64,000 nt of DNA from JAIEPX01 sp963725255 (lineage in GTDB: Bacteria > Pseudomonadota > Gammaproteobacteria > JAIEPX01): NCBI GenBank assembly GCA_963725255.1, contig CAVRXV010000001.1, positions 62,001-126,000 of the forward strand, given 5' to 3'. Shown in pieces: positions 25,235 through 35,397 of the stretch. The position numbers and the translations under genes were made by a program. The notes beneath the pieces are model-generated. The model searched no databases, was not told where the DNA came from, and saw nothing but the letters and a program-made list of their open reading frames with translations. Every line of letters begins with the position of its first letter. Positions within the stretch are counted from its first letter, which is position 1.

Positions 25235-28200
25235 TTAAGCCTCAGCCATTGCGATGGCCTCATCAATATCGACAGCCACCATACGGGATACTCCCGGTTC
25301 ATGCATAGTCACACCACATAATTGTTTGGCCATTTCAATAGCAATTTTATTGTGGCTGATAAATAGAAATTGTACTTTTTCTGCCATGTCTTTCACGAGG
25401 TTGCAATAACGACCCACGTTTGCGTCATCTAAAGGTGCGTCAACCTCATCCAAAATACAGAACGGTGCAGGATTTAATTGGAATAATGAAAACACGAGCG
25501 CAATGGCAGTTAATGCTTTTTCACCACCAGAGAGTACGTGAATTGACGTATTGCGTTTTCCTGGAGGTTGCGCTTTCACTAACACGCCTGCATCCAGCAA
25601 CTCATCACCCGTTAATTCAAGACACGCTTGGCCGCCACCAAAAATTTTAGGGAAGTAAGTTTGGAAGGTTTGATTCACTTGTTCGAATGTTTCTTTAAAT
25701 TTCGCACGAGTTTCGCGATCAATTTTCCGAATAGCGGATTCTAATGTTTCTAACGCTTCTGTTAAATCTGCATTTTGTTGATCAAGATATTCTTTACGTT
25801 CTGAAGATTGTTGAAATTCTTCAATCGCAGCTAAATTAATCGGTCCCAATCGTTGAATGCGAAGTTCATTGGCCTCAATTTTTTCATGCCACACTGAAAC
25901 TTCGGCATCTTCAGGCAAATCTTGTAATATTTCTTCGTTCGTTAATCCACTTTTTGCAATGTGTTCTTGATGGGCTTCAGCTTTCACTTTTGCTGTTTGT
26001 TCTTGAAGACGAAGTTGTTCGTGTTGATGTCGAATTTCTTGACAGTCTTCTTCAATATGGGCACGCCGTTTTTCAGCGTCGCGCAATTGTTGATCGAATT
26101 CACTTAAATGTTGTTTTGCTGCAGTAAGTGCTTTTTCAACCTCTAACCTTTGTTCCAATAATGTATTTAATTGTTCACGCATTTCAGGTAAAGGTTCTAG
26201 CAACGATTCAATAGAATTCAGAGCATTTTCTCGGCGTTCTGTGAGCTGTTGGACTTGTTGGCTTGCTCGTGCAATACCCTGCTCCAAATAATGAATTTGA
26301 TTTTGAGTTGAAGCGCAACGAATTTGCATTTCATCGGCTTTTTGCTTACTCAAATGAGCATTGTGTTGCAATTGACGATAGTGTTCTTGAGCATTCGTGC
26401 GTTGAGTTTGTAAATCTCGTTCATCTTGGGCGTGTATGGCAAGTTGCTGTTCAGCTTGCTCAAGTGTGTTTTTGCTCGTTTGAATATCCGATTGAATATG
26501 AGAGGCATTTTCATTGATCTCGTTAATTTCTTTTTGAATATCTTTTTGACGCTCTTGAAGTTGTTCTAATTTTGAATGTTGAGCACTTAATTGAGATCGG
26601 GTATCCGCTAATTGGGTCGATTTTTCGCGATAATGTTGTTGCTGGAATTCCAGTTCATGCTCTGCATTATGAAGCAATTCAGTGAGGGATTGTAACAATT
26701 CTTGTTTGCTATCCACTTGTTCTTGAGCATGTTCAATTTGTGTAGCGATATCAGCGAGTTCTTGTTGTCGCGCTAACACACCCGTATGTTCATCAACCGC
26801 ATGATGGATACGTAACCATAAATGACTGAGCCAAATACCGTCTTGTGTCACAATCGATTCGTTAGCATTTAATCGCGGTAAAAGTTCTAGTGCAGCAGCA
26901 ATATTGTCTACAGAATAAACACCGGATAATAATTTTGAGATAGGTAAATGCGAATGCACTTTACTAGCGAGTGGCGTTGCTGAATTCTGAGTTGCATTAT
27001 CTACATAGACAGATGAGTTTAAGAAACTGATTTTTGCGGCACCTAATTGATCGATATGATCGATGATCTGCGAATAATTATCGACACAGATAGATTCTAA
27101 ATGTTGATCCAATACTGTTTCAACCGCTTTTTCCCATCCTGAGTCTACGGTTAATACCTCAGCTAATCGAGTATTGTCTGACAGCCCTTGCTCAGCTAAC
27201 CATGCTTGATGTTGAGAATTTTTACGGCCCATCGCAACTTCTTGTAATGCGTGTAATGAACTTTGACGTCCTTGCAGACGTTGTAATTGTCCTTGACTGT
27301 CTTGTAGAGATTCTTGGGCATTACGTTGTGATTCACGATATTCAGAAATTTTATTTTTTGCTTCATCCAACAATTGTTGCAGTGTGGCTAATTCGGTTTG
27401 TAATTCTGTTAATCGATGCTGATGTTGTGCTACATCGTCAGAAATATCATTCGTTGATAGTTCTTCAAGCAATTGCAGCAAACGAGCGCGACGATTTTCA
27501 AGAGATTCAGCTCGATGTTCATGATGTTGTAATTGAGTTCGAGTGACTTCAAGATGGCGTTTCGTATCGCTAATTGTAGCTTGGAATGCATCCCAGGCTT
27601 GTTGCGAAGCCTGAAGTTGATTTTGTGCTTCTTCGAGTAATTTAGCAGATTCTGCAGCTTCTTGAGCATGTTGTCTTGAATTTTCTTCTATTTGTAGCAA
27701 ATCTTGTTGTGCATCACGTAATTGATCTTGATCCGCTAATTGCTGTTCATCAAGTCGTCGTAAATTAGTTTCAATCTGAGCGAGGTCGTTTCTTAATTGT
27801 TGCTCTCGTTCGATTGAGTGAGAAATCGTGTGCTCTAATTTCGCAATCTCAGTACCTATTTGATAATATTGAGATTGAACTTCATTGCACTGATCATTTT
27901 TTTCGGTGTGCTGAATGCGAATTAATTCAATGTTTTTATCGATATTGAGCTGCTCAGCGATTTTCGATTCAATTAATGTTTCGTTGGTCTGAACACGTTG
28001 TGAAAGATCTGACATTGTTCCGTGCAAATCTCTTAATTGCATTAAGTGCGCTTGTGCACTCATTACTCTCAATTCTTGATTAAGCACTTTATAGCGCTCA
28101 GCCGCGCTCGATTGACGTTTGAGTTTATCGAGTTGCTTTTCTAATTCGTCCCGTAAATCTTTTAGTCGATCGAGATTTTCACGAGTATGACGAATGCGAG

Positions 28201-28753
28201 TTTCGGTTTCACGTCGACGTTCTTTGTATTTTGAAATTCCAGCAGTTTCTTCGAGGAAAATACGCAAATCATCGGGTTTAGCTTCGATGATGCGTGAAAT
28301 CATGCCTTGCTCGATGATGGAGTAACTGCGAGGACCTAAACCGGTGCCTAAAAAGATGTCCAAAATATCTTTACGACGACAACGGGTGTTGTTGAGATAA
28401 TACTGTGATTGACCATCGCGTTGCAGTATGCGGCGAACAGAGAGTTCGTTGTAGTTGGCGTATTCACTACTCAGTCGTCCGTCAGTGTTGTCAAAGGTCA
28501 GTTCAATGGAGGCTTGACCAACAGGTTTACGAGAGGTCGTACCATTGAATATCACGTCTGCCATGGATTCAGCACGAAGATTTTTCGCGGAGCTTTCTCC
28601 GATAACCCAGCGAATAGCGTCCACCACGTTCGATTTTCCGCAACCGTTGGGACCCACGATAGCTGTGAGGTTTGAGGTCAACGCTATCACAGTGGGGTCT
28701 ACAAAGGACTTAAAGCCCGACAATTTGATCGATTTTAAAGGTGTATAATGCAT
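25235..28753 (-). CDS. smc: Chromosome segregation protein SMC
   Basis: ATPase that extrudes and organises DNA loops for chromosome segregation. The 1172-residue protein has the Walker A motif GPNGCGKSN (about 33-41), two long coiled coils either side of a hinge domain (about 500-660, Gln/Leu-rich arms), the ABC signature LSGGEKALTA and Walker B CILDEVDAPLDD near the C-terminus. A GGAAG lies upstream of the ATG. It heads the smc-zipA-ligA cluster. A full SMC rather than MukB is consistent with the Legionella/Coxiella side of the gammaproteobacteria. Confidence 0.97.
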   Translation of the reverse strand: MHYTPLKSIKLSGFKSFVDPTVIALTSNLTAIVGPNGCGKSNVVDAIRWVIGESSAKNLRAESMADVIFNGTTSRKPVGQASIELTFDNTDGRLSSEYANYNELSVRRILQRDGQSQYYLNNTRCRRKDILDIFLGTGLGPRSYSIIEQGMISRIIEAKPDDLRIFLEETAGISKYKERRRETETRIRHTRENLDRLKDLRDELEKQLDKLKRQSSAAERYKVLNQELRVMSAQAHLMQLRDLHGTMSDLSQRVQTNETLIESKIAEQLNIDKNIELIRIQHTEKNDQCNEVQSQYYQIGTEIAKLEHTISHSIEREQQLRNDLAQIETNLRRLDEQQLADQDQLRDAQQDLLQIEENSRQHAQEAAESAKLLEEAQNQLQASQQAWDAFQATISDTKRHLEVTRTQLQHHEHRAESLENRRARLLQLLEELSTNDISDDVAQHQHRLTELQTELATLQQLLDEAKNKISEYRESQRNAQESLQDSQGQLQRLQGRQSSLHALQEVAMGRKNSQHQAWLAEQGLSDNTRLAEVLTVDSGWEKAVETVLDQHLESICVDNYSQIIDHIDQLGAAKISFLNSSVYVDNATQNSATPLASKVHSHLPISKLLSGVYSVDNIAAALELLPRLNANESIVTQDGIWLSHLWLRIHHAVDEHTGVLARQQELADIATQIEHAQEQVDSKQELLQSLTELLHNAEHELEFQQQHYREKSTQLADTRSQLSAQHSKLEQLQERQKDIQKEINEINENASHIQSDIQTSKNTLEQAEQQLAIHAQDERDLQTQRTNAQEHYRQLQHNAHLSKQKADEMQIRCASTQNQIHYLEQGIARASQQVQQLTERRENALNSIESLLEPLPEMREQLNTLLEQRLEVEKALTAAKQHLSEFDQQLRDAEKRRAHIEEDCQEIRHQHEQLRLQEQTAKVKAEAHQEHIAKSGLTNEEILQDLPEDAEVSVWHEKIEANELRIQRLGPINLAAIEEFQQSSERKEYLDQQNADLTEALETLESAIRKIDRETRAKFKETFEQVNQTFQTYFPKIFGGGQACLELTGDELLDAGVLVKAQPPGKRNTSIHVLSGGEKALTAIALVFSLFQLNPAPFCILDEVDAPLDDANVGRYCNLVKDMAEKVQFLFISHNKIAIEMAKQLCGVTMHEPGVSRMVAVDIDEAIAMAEA

Positions 28754-28903
28754 GCTTCTTCCAAGTGTAACTTTCCATAGCCAAACTCATCATTTTAAGC
28801 ATGCTTTGAAGCGATATCAAGGGTTAAGCCAACTATTGCATAAACAATCTACTGCGAAGCAAAATAGCCTTCAAAATCAAGAAATTAAATTGCAAATAAA
28901 GCT

Positions 28904-29022
28904 GTTAGAGGGTTTTCCTTGCGCGATGAGGGGTTTTAGGGGAGAGAATCGTGATTCTCATCAAAGGAAGCATCTCCCGGTTATAAAATCAACGTCATGA
29001 ATAGAGGGATAACCAGGAGATG
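28904..29022 (+). repeat. Structured 3'-end repeat element, copy 2
   Basis: Shares its left block (GTTAGAG, TTTTCCTT, GCGATGAGGGGTTTTAGGGG) and a GAGAATC-GT-GATTCTC stem with copies at 6455 and 45644. The outer arms CATCTCCCGGTT (28971-28982) and AACCAGGAGATG (29011-29022) pair with one C/A mismatch. The right end lies three bases from the stop codon of the ICMT-family gene. Confidence 0.8.
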
Positions 29023-29025
29023 GTA

Positions 29026-29715
29026 TTAATAGATAAAGGGGATCAATCGCCTGACTCGTGCTTCATACTCGGTGTACTCAGGAAATGTGTTGCGCATGAC
29101 TTGCTCTTCAAAATGCATTCGATAGAACTGAAAACCTATTTGAAACAATACGATAGCCAGCGCAGTTAAAGAAAAATATTGCAAAGCAAGGCCTATTATT
29201 GCAATTTCTTCACCAAAATAAAGAGGATGACGAACGATGGCGTAAGGACCACTGGTAACTAGCTTGCGAGCTTCGGGCATGACGCTGAATGAACGTCCTA
29301 GCCACATTAAAGAATAGAGTGCGAAGCTAATTCCAACGATCATTAATGTGAGTGAACAGAGTTGAAAGACCACGTGTATAGGCTGAAATGGCAGTCTAAG
29401 CAGAGCAATACCGAGAAAAGCTCCTAAAAAAGCGACTATCCTCGGTAGAAGACCCTGCGTACCTGCGCTAGCCGGTGATCTCATGATGACTAAAATTATC
29501 AGCATGGCTGCAAATAAGAGACCTATACTTTTGGTAACGATATCTATAAGAATGAGATAATCAAAATTGCTGACAAGAAGAGATTTAAACTCTGCCGCAA
29601 TTTGAGGAATTTGTTCAATACATCGTAATCCGTACCAAACTATTAATGGTGAACCGGCAAGTAGATCATACAATTTGCTATGATTATTTGAAATTGAACT
29701 GCGCTGTGTATTCAT
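29026..29715 (-). CDS. ICMT/PEMT-family membrane methyltransferase
   Basis: A 229-residue integral membrane protein of the isoprenylcysteine carboxyl methyltransferase/phospholipid methyltransferase group. The C-terminal SAM-binding signature is present: LVTSGPYAIVRHPLYFGEE, then RMHFEEQVMRNTFPEYTEYEARVRRLIPFIY. About five hydrophobic helices precede it. The natural substrate is uncertain: prenylated peptides, small thiols or lipids are known for relatives. The gene's 3' end abuts a structured repeat. Confidence 0.85.
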   Translation of the reverse strand: MNTQRSSISNNHSKLYDLLAGSPLIVWYGLRCIEQIPQIAAEFKSLLVSNFDYLILIDIVTKSIGLLFAAMLIILVIMRSPASAGTQGLLPRIVAFLGAFLGIALLRLPFQPIHVVFQLCSLTLMIVGISFALYSLMWLGRSFSVMPEARKLVTSGPYAIVRHPLYFGEEIAIIGLALQYFSLTALAIVLFQIGFQFYRMHFEEQVMRNTFPEYTEYEARVRRLIPFIY

Positions 29716-29744
29716 TCATATATTGTAGCAGATCTTAGTGTCAT

Positions 29745-29868
29745 CTTAGGTTGTCAAATCTCAATTTGACGATTTCATAACTCAACACCTTTCACGAAAA
29801 CATGACGGATGTTTGCACTTGGCATCAAAAAACTGATGAAATCGTCAAATTGAGATTTGACACCCTAA
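29745..29868. repeat. Palindromic element near tRNA-Arg
   Basis: Arms 29745-29778 and 29835-29868 are inverted copies; the inner 27 bases are identical (TGTCAAATCTCAATTTGACG and onward). A 56-base centre separates them. It ends 20 bases before the tRNA gene. Confidence 0.8.
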
Positions 29869-29888
29869 CAGGTTATACTCCCCCCACT

Positions 29889-29962
29889 GCTCCGGTGGCG
29901 CAACTGGATAGCGCAATCCCCTCCTAAGGGATAGGTTACAGGTTCAAGTCCTGTCCGGGGCA
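29889..29962 (+). tRNA. tRNA-Arg (anticodon CCT)
   Basis: A full cloverleaf: acceptor stem GCTCCGG/CCGGGGC, a D arm with TGGATAGCGC, an anticodon stem ATCCC/GGGAT with loop CTCCTAA (anticodon CCT, reading AGG), and a T arm containing GGTTCAAGTCC. The CCA end is not encoded. It lies 28 bases upstream of fumC. Confidence 0.95.
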
Positions 29963-29990
29963 AAATTATTTATCGACACTAAGGATTTTT

Positions 29991-31388
29991 ATGAGCAACT
30001 CTCCTACTCGATCTGAACAAGATAGCATGGGCACCATCGAAGTTTCTAACGACCGACTTTGGGGTGCTCAAACTGAACGTTCTTTACATCATTTTGCGAT
30101 TGGTGATGATGTGATGCCTCGACCTTTAATTCGTGCATTTGGAATTGTCAAAAAAGCATCTGCCTTAACCAATTTTGAATTAGGTAAACTCGATAAAACA
30201 AAAATGGATTTAATTTGTAAAGCGGCAGATGAAGTTATTTCGGGGAAATTAGATGATCATTTTCCATTGCGAATTTGGCAAACGGGAAGTGGTACTCAAA
30301 CAAATATGAATATTAATGAAGTGATTAGTAATCGTGCGATTGAATTAGCCGGTGGTGTGATTGGAAGTAAAAAACCTATTCATCCAAATGATGATGTGAA
30401 TATGTCGCAATCATCGAATGATACTTTCCCCACTGCAATGCACATTGCTGCGAGCGAACAAATTACTCATCATTTAGTACCTGCACTGATTGCTTTACGT
30501 CACGCATTTGTAAAAAAACAAGAAGAATTTAATGATATTGTGAAAATAGGTCGCACGCATTTGCAAGATGCTGTGCCTCTGACTTTAGGTCAGGAATTTT
30601 CAGGTTATATTGCACAACTCGATGCAGCTTTGCATAATATCACGTATGTATTATTAGGCTTACGTGAATTAGCATTAGGCGGAACTGCTGTAGGAACTGG
30701 ATTAAATACTCATCCGCAATTTGCTGTAAAAGTTGCAAAACATATTGCAGAATTAACTGGCATTGAATTTATTACCGCACACAATAAATTTGCAGCATTA
30801 GCAGCGCATGATCCTATTGTGATGGCAAGCGGCGCATTAAAAACATTAGCGTGTGCGCTGATGAAAATCGCGAATGATATTCGCTGGTTAGCGTCGGGAC
30901 CTCGATGTGGTTTGGGTGAACTCACATTACCTGAAAATGAACCGGGCTCTTCGATCATGCCTGGTAAAGTCAACCCAACACAATGTGAAGCGTTGACAAT
31001 GGTGTGTGTGCAAGTGATGGGAAATGATGCAACAATTACATTTGCTGGTTCGCAAGGAAATTTTGAATTGAATGTTTTCAAACCAGTCATGATTCATAAT
31101 TTATTGCATTCAATAAGACTACTGGGCGACTCATGTGGTACGTTTCGTGAATTTGCCATTGAAGGTTTACAAGCGAATCGCGATACCATTGCGAATGATG
31201 TTGCGCAATCCTTGATGCTCGTTACCGCATTAAATCCAGTGATTGGATATGATAAAGCAGCCGCCATCGCTAAAAAAGCCTATAAAGAAGGGACAGATTT
31301 AAAAACAGCCTGTCTTGCGTTGGGCTATTTGAGCGCTGCTGAATTTGATAGAGCTGTAGATCCTGCGGCGATGGTTAAGCCATCTTAG
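29991..31388 (+). CDS. fumC: Fumarate hydratase class II
   Basis: Interconverts fumarate and malate in the TCA cycle, iron-independent. The 465-residue protein has the class II signature GSSIMPGKVNPTQCEA, the TGSGTQTNMN substrate loop, the HPNDDVNMSQSSNDTFPTAMH block and the GRTHLQDA motif. Length matches the family. The start ATG follows tRNA-Arg closely. A short hairpin (TTCACAGT/ACTGTGAA, 31411-31429) follows the stop. Confidence 0.97.
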   Translation: MSNSPTRSEQDSMGTIEVSNDRLWGAQTERSLHHFAIGDDVMPRPLIRAFGIVKKASALTNFELGKLDKTKMDLICKAADEVISGKLDDHFPLRIWQTGSGTQTNMNINEVISNRAIELAGGVIGSKKPIHPNDDVNMSQSSNDTFPTAMHIAASEQITHHLVPALIALRHAFVKKQEEFNDIVKIGRTHLQDAVPLTLGQEFSGYIAQLDAALHNITYVLLGLRELALGGTAVGTGLNTHPQFAVKVAKHIAELTGIEFITAHNKFAALAAHDPIVMASGALKTLACALMKIANDIRWLASGPRCGLGELTLPENEPGSSIMPGKVNPTQCEALTMVCVQVMGNDATITFAGSQGNFELNVFKPVMIHNLLHSIRLLGDSCGTFREFAIEGLQANRDTIANDVAQSLMLVTALNPVIGYDKAAAIAKKAYKEGTDLKTACLALGYLSAAEFDRAVDPAAMVKPS

Positions 31389-31459
31389 CAGCTAATTTGC
31401 TTTCTTTAGGTTCACAGTATCACTGTGAATCTGGGCCACTTTTCCCTATTGTAAATACC

Positions 31460-31488
31460 TTGACTTCACGTTGCTTGAATCGGATACT
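31460..31488 (+). promoter_or_regulatory. Promoter of receiver-domain gene
   Basis: TTGACT (31460-31465) and GATACT (31483-31488), 17 bases apart, precede the ATG at 31525 by 36 bases. Confidence 0.5.
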
Positions 31489-31524
31489 GATGCCATTTAT
31501 CACCACACTAGAAATGAGTCCACT

Positions 31525-32610
31525 ATGATAATGAAGAAAGTATTAAGCAATAAAGAAGAGTACGCCACTTTTATTGCCAAGTATTTCAAATTATTTAATT
31601 TGAATTTAGATTTGTGCGATCCGGCCAATTTACAATTAAATGAAGATCAATTATTTCAATTAATGGAAGAAGTTCAAAAGCGTATTCCTGAGAGTCTATC
31701 CGGCCAACCCTATATTGACATTAGCATTCAATCTTGTGTTGAAGATATTGCAAGTATTTACCTTTATTCTCCGTATTCTTCCAATGCAATAATTGGTTTT
31801 TGCACGCAATTAAAATCAAATGAAATTAATTTAGAGTCTGTATTTGAGCGTTTAGAAGTCAGAAAAGACTCTCTTTCAGTCGATATTGAAAAAGACGAAT
31901 TTCAATCATACAACCTGGGTACTATTGTTATTCTCATTGTTGATGATGACAAAGTTATACGTGCTATGTTAATTCGATGGCTGAAACAGATTAACGAGAG
32001 TGTCAAAATTATTGAAAAACATAATGGAAAAGAAGCAGTAGAATACATAACCTCGGGATCTCAATGTGATTTGATTTTCATGGACATACAAATGCCATTA
32101 ATAAAAGGTGACCTTGCGAGCACATTGATACGAAATTATGAAAACGTTAATCACAAGCTTAAAGTACCGATCATCGCTATGACAGCAAGCGGTTTAATAA
32201 AAGAACATTTAGAACGTTCAGGTATCAATCTAGCATTCAAAAAACCATTTCACATACAGACTATTTTTGCAGCGCTAAGATGTATTAAATCCATTGCATT
32301 GTTTATACCTGCATCAGAAATGGTAGAAAATCCTCAGAATAACGATCGGGTCTTTATGATATCCATTCCTACTGACCAAGAAGATTTATTTGTAATAGAT
32401 CGAAGCAAAAAAAAACCAGCCCCAACACAATTCATGCATTTTAATTTTAATACAGATGAAGATACATTTGATTTCCAATCGCAGCTAGAAATGGCCTCAA
32501 AGACAGAGCAGAATGAACTGAGTATTGAAGTAAAAGAATCTGAAGAACTAGAGGTAATAGAAGAAGCAGTAGAAGAAGAGGAAGGGTCTGGCTGTACATT
32601 TACACTATGA
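31525..32610 (+). CDS. Orphan response-regulator receiver protein
   Basis: A protein of about 361 residues without a DNA-binding output domain. An unrecognised helical N-terminal part (about 1-130) is followed by a receiver domain (about 133-255): acidic pocket LIVDDD, phosphorylation site in DLIFMDIQMP, the T/S residue in IIAMTAS, and the lysine in FKKPF. The last 100 residues are disordered and highly acidic (runs of E). The ATG at 31525 fits the promoter 36 bases upstream; 31531 is an alternative. No histidine kinase gene is adjacent, so its partner is unknown. Confidence 0.85.
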   Translation: MIMKKVLSNKEEYATFIAKYFKLFNLNLDLCDPANLQLNEDQLFQLMEEVQKRIPESLSGQPYIDISIQSCVEDIASIYLYSPYSSNAIIGFCTQLKSNEINLESVFERLEVRKDSLSVDIEKDEFQSYNLGTIVILIVDDDKVIRAMLIRWLKQINESVKIIEKHNGKEAVEYITSGSQCDLIFMDIQMPLIKGDLASTLIRNYENVNHKLKVPIIAMTASGLIKEHLERSGINLAFKKPFHIQTIFAALRCIKSIALFIPASEMVENPQNNDRVFMISIPTDQEDLFVIDRSKKKPAPTQFMHFNFNTDEDTFDFQSQLEMASKTEQNELSIEVKESEELEVIEEAVEEEEGSGCTFTL

Positions 32611-32720
32611 GGAACCTCTTAACATGGATATTCACAGCATTTTTCCATTTTCCAAGAAAATAAGCTAAAATTAATCTACGGATATTTACTGTCTTAGGAA
32701 AATTGATAAGGAGAGTCAGC

Positions 32721-34679
32721 GTGTCACCCCAAAATATCACTCAGAAGATTATCTCTAGCCATTTGCTAGAAGGTGAAATGATTCCAGGAAAGGAAATCGC
32801 CCTAAAGATTGACCAAACTCTAACTCAGGATGCCACAGGCACTTTGGTTATGCTGGAATTAGAGGCCATGGGACTAGACCGTGTTAAAACGGAGTTATCA
32901 GCCCAATACGTAGACCATAACCTCATACAAGAAGATTTCAAAAATGGCGATGATCATTTGTTCTTACAATCAGCCTGCCAACGATTTGGGATCTGGTTTA
33001 GTCGACCAGGAAATGGGGTCAGTCACCCTGTTCATATGCAACACTTCGGTAAGCCTGGCAAAACCTTATTAGGCTCAGATAGCCATACCTGCGCTGCTGG
33101 ATCTATGGGGATGCTGGCAATGGGTGCGGGTGGTCTTGAAGTCGCCATGGCGATGGCCGGACACCCTTTTTACGTTAAAATGCCCAAAGTTTTTGGGGTA
33201 AAGTTAGTTGGTGAGCTGCCAGATTGGGTCAGCGCCAAAGATATCATTCTAGAATTTTTAAGACGCCATTCTGTGAAAGGCGGTGTGGGAAGCGTAATTG
33301 AATATTACGGCCCGGGATTAAAGCAACTAAATGCGATGGATAGGCATGTTATTGCCAATATGGGCGCAGAATTAGGGGCTACTGGGACTCTGTTTCCTGC
33401 GGACGAAGCCGTTCGTGAGTTCCTCCGCGATCAAGGTCGTGAAGCCGATTATACGGAGTTATTACCCGATGAAGGCGCTCAATATGATCGCGAGGATACG
33501 ATCGATTTATCGACATTAGAACCCATGATTGCGATGCCGTCGAGCCCAGATAAGGTCGTTCCCGTGCGAGAAATCGCTGGAGCACCGATTTTCCAAGCGT
33601 ATATTGGATCTTCGGCTAATCCAGGATACCGCGATTTTGCGATTCCGGCCATGATGGTTAAAGATAAGCAAGTCCATCCTAGCGTTTCCTTTGATGTCAA
33701 TCCGGCCTCACGCAATTCACTGGAAGAGATGGTAGAAAGTGGTGTTTTAAGCGATTTGATTCATGCTGGAGCCCGCGTTCATCAGGCGGGATGCAATGGG
33801 TGCATAGGCATGGGCCAGGCGCCTGCGACGGGTAGAAATAGCCTCCGTACGGTACCTCGAAATTTCCCCGGTCGGTCCGGTACTTCAGAAGATAGCGTTT
33901 TCCTGTGTAGCCCTGAAACGGCCGCTGCATCAGCAATTACGGGCAAAATCACTGATCCTCGCGATCTTGGTATCCCTTATACCAAAGTTGATGCTCCAAA
34001 ACGTAAGGTCATTAATAATGAGATGCTTCAAGAACCTGTTACGCAAGAACAAGCACTCAAAGTGCAATTAATTAAAGGACCCAATATTGCTTCAATTCCC
34101 GAATTAACGAAGCTTCCTCAGCGCCTTGAATTACCCATTTTATTGAAAGTGGGTGACAACATTACCACCGACGAAATTATGCCTGCTGGCGCTCGAGTAC
34201 TTCCGTTTAGAAGTAATATTCCAAAAATCAGTGAATTTGTTTTTGATATCGTTGATCCCACCTACCCTACTCGCGCTCAAAGCATTCACAAAAATGGCGG
34301 ACACATTATTGTCGGCGGTGATAATTACGGCCAAGGATCGAGTCGTGAACACGCTGCACTTGCGCCACGTTATTTAGGCTTGCATGCCGTCATCACAAAA
34401 AGTTTTGCACGAATCCACTGGCAAAATTTAATTAACTTTGGAATTTTACCGCTTACCTTTTCAAATCCCGACGACTACTCAAAACTACAATTAGGCGATG
34501 TTTTAGTGTTGGAAGATATTCATGCTTCTCTTAAAAAAGGCAAAACACTCACTGCAACTGTTTTAGGTAGTAATGTTACTTACACTCTCGAGCATGCCCT
34601 TTCTCCCCGTCAGATTGAGATTTTAATTGATGGTGGCTTAATTAATTGGGTGAAGGCCGGAAAAGGCGTCGGGTCTTGA
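32721..34679 (+). CDS. Aconitate hydratase
   Basis: Interconverts citrate and isocitrate using a [4Fe-4S] cluster. From GTG 32721 (AAGGAGAG five bases upstream) the protein has 652 residues, the shorter LeuC-like type of bacterial aconitase rather than the roughly 890-residue AcnA/AcnB. Cluster and active-site signatures visible: LLGSDSHTCAAGSMGMLAMG, then HQAGCNGCIGMGQ, the RNFPGRSG loop, and the swivel domain GGDNYGQGSSREHAA. A few segments (33.3-33.9 kb) are more GC-rich than their neighbours. An upstream TTG (32703) is less likely. Confidence 0.93.
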   Translation: MSPQNITQKIISSHLLEGEMIPGKEIALKIDQTLTQDATGTLVMLELEAMGLDRVKTELSAQYVDHNLIQEDFKNGDDHLFLQSACQRFGIWFSRPGNGVSHPVHMQHFGKPGKTLLGSDSHTCAAGSMGMLAMGAGGLEVAMAMAGHPFYVKMPKVFGVKLVGELPDWVSAKDIILEFLRRHSVKGGVGSVIEYYGPGLKQLNAMDRHVIANMGAELGATGTLFPADEAVREFLRDQGREADYTELLPDEGAQYDREDTIDLSTLEPMIAMPSSPDKVVPVREIAGAPIFQAYIGSSANPGYRDFAIPAMMVKDKQVHPSVSFDVNPASRNSLEEMVESGVLSDLIHAGARVHQAGCNGCIGMGQAPATGRNSLRTVPRNFPGRSGTSEDSVFLCSPETAAASAITGKITDPRDLGIPYTKVDAPKRKVINNEMLQEPVTQEQALKVQLIKGPNIASIPELTKLPQRLELPILLKVGDNITTDEIMPAGARVLPFRSNIPKISEFVFDIVDPTYPTRAQSIHKNGGHIIVGGDNYGQGSSREHAALAPRYLGLHAVITKSFARIHWQNLINFGILPLTFSNPDDYSKLQLGDVLVLEDIHASLKKGKTLTATVLGSNVTYTLEHALSPRQIEILIDGGLINWVKAGKGVGS

Positions 34680-34695
34680 TAGGATATGATAGACT

Positions 34696-35244
34696 ATGAA
34701 ATTATCATCACGCACTACCAAAATATTGTTAAGGAAAATAATATTAACTATCGCTATTATTATGATGGCATCGTCAGCTTTGCTCAATTATTTTTACGTG
34801 CTAAGCAATGATCCAAAAGTTTCTGCACTCAAAATGAGTGTGCAAGATAAACAATCTCTCGTTAGAGACGTTTGGAATAATGTTGTTCGTCGTGAAAATA
34901 AGATTGACATCATATTTCTTTTAAAATTGCTTCAAAATAAAAATTATAATGAAACTGCAGAAGTAATTTATCATTATCTAAATGATTATCCTGAGATTCC
35001 AAAAAATGCAACTATCATTGAAATTTTGTCAGCATTAGACAATAGTAAAAAATCAGATCTTAATACCATTGATAATCTTTATTTTGAGCAAGTCACGATG
35101 CAGAATAAAATAAGCGAACTTGAAACCGAACAAAAAAAATACGCAAACATTGCCTTTTTTATGCAAATATTCAGCTTATTGCTAATAGTGGTAAGGCGAG
35201 ATATGTTTGAACACAGCGCATCATCAACTTTTTTTACCTCGTAG
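34696..35244 (+). CDS. Small membrane protein, unknown
   Basis: No family is recognised. The 182-residue protein has an N-terminal hydrophobic helix (about 9-31), a middle soluble part, a short coiled-coil-like stretch (QVTMQNKISELETEQKKYA) and a second hydrophobic helix (about 150-168). It starts 16 bases after the aconitase stop and is probably co-transcribed. The stop lies seven bases before a GCGTCGCGTCTTG repeat, so the C-terminus may have been altered. Confidence 0.6.
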   Translation: MKLSSRTTKILLRKIILTIAIIMMASSALLNYFYVLSNDPKVSALKMSVQDKQSLVRDVWNNVVRRENKIDIIFLLKLLQNKNYNETAEVIYHYLNDYPEIPKNATIIEILSALDNSKKSDLNTIDNLYFEQVTMQNKISELETEQKKYANIAFFMQIFSLLLIVVRRDMFEHSASSTFFTS

Positions 35245-35251
35245 TATTTGC

Positions 35252-35280
35252 GGCGTCGCGTCTTGAGTTGTGAGAGGTTT
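35252..35280 (+). repeat. GCGTCGCGTCTTGAGTTGT repeat
   Basis: Nearly identical to 38085-38113 and, inverted, to 35602-35630. In this copy and at 38085 the repeat is followed by AAATCGATGA and an AT-rich hairpin region. Confidence 0.75.
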
Positions 35281-35397
35281 GGATAAATCGATGATTGTTT
35301 GTAATTAAAAAGCTATTATTTTTATGTGATTTATAAGATATTTAATATCACGGTGATGATGTTATCCACCATCACCGTCAAAATAAAATACAGAAAA

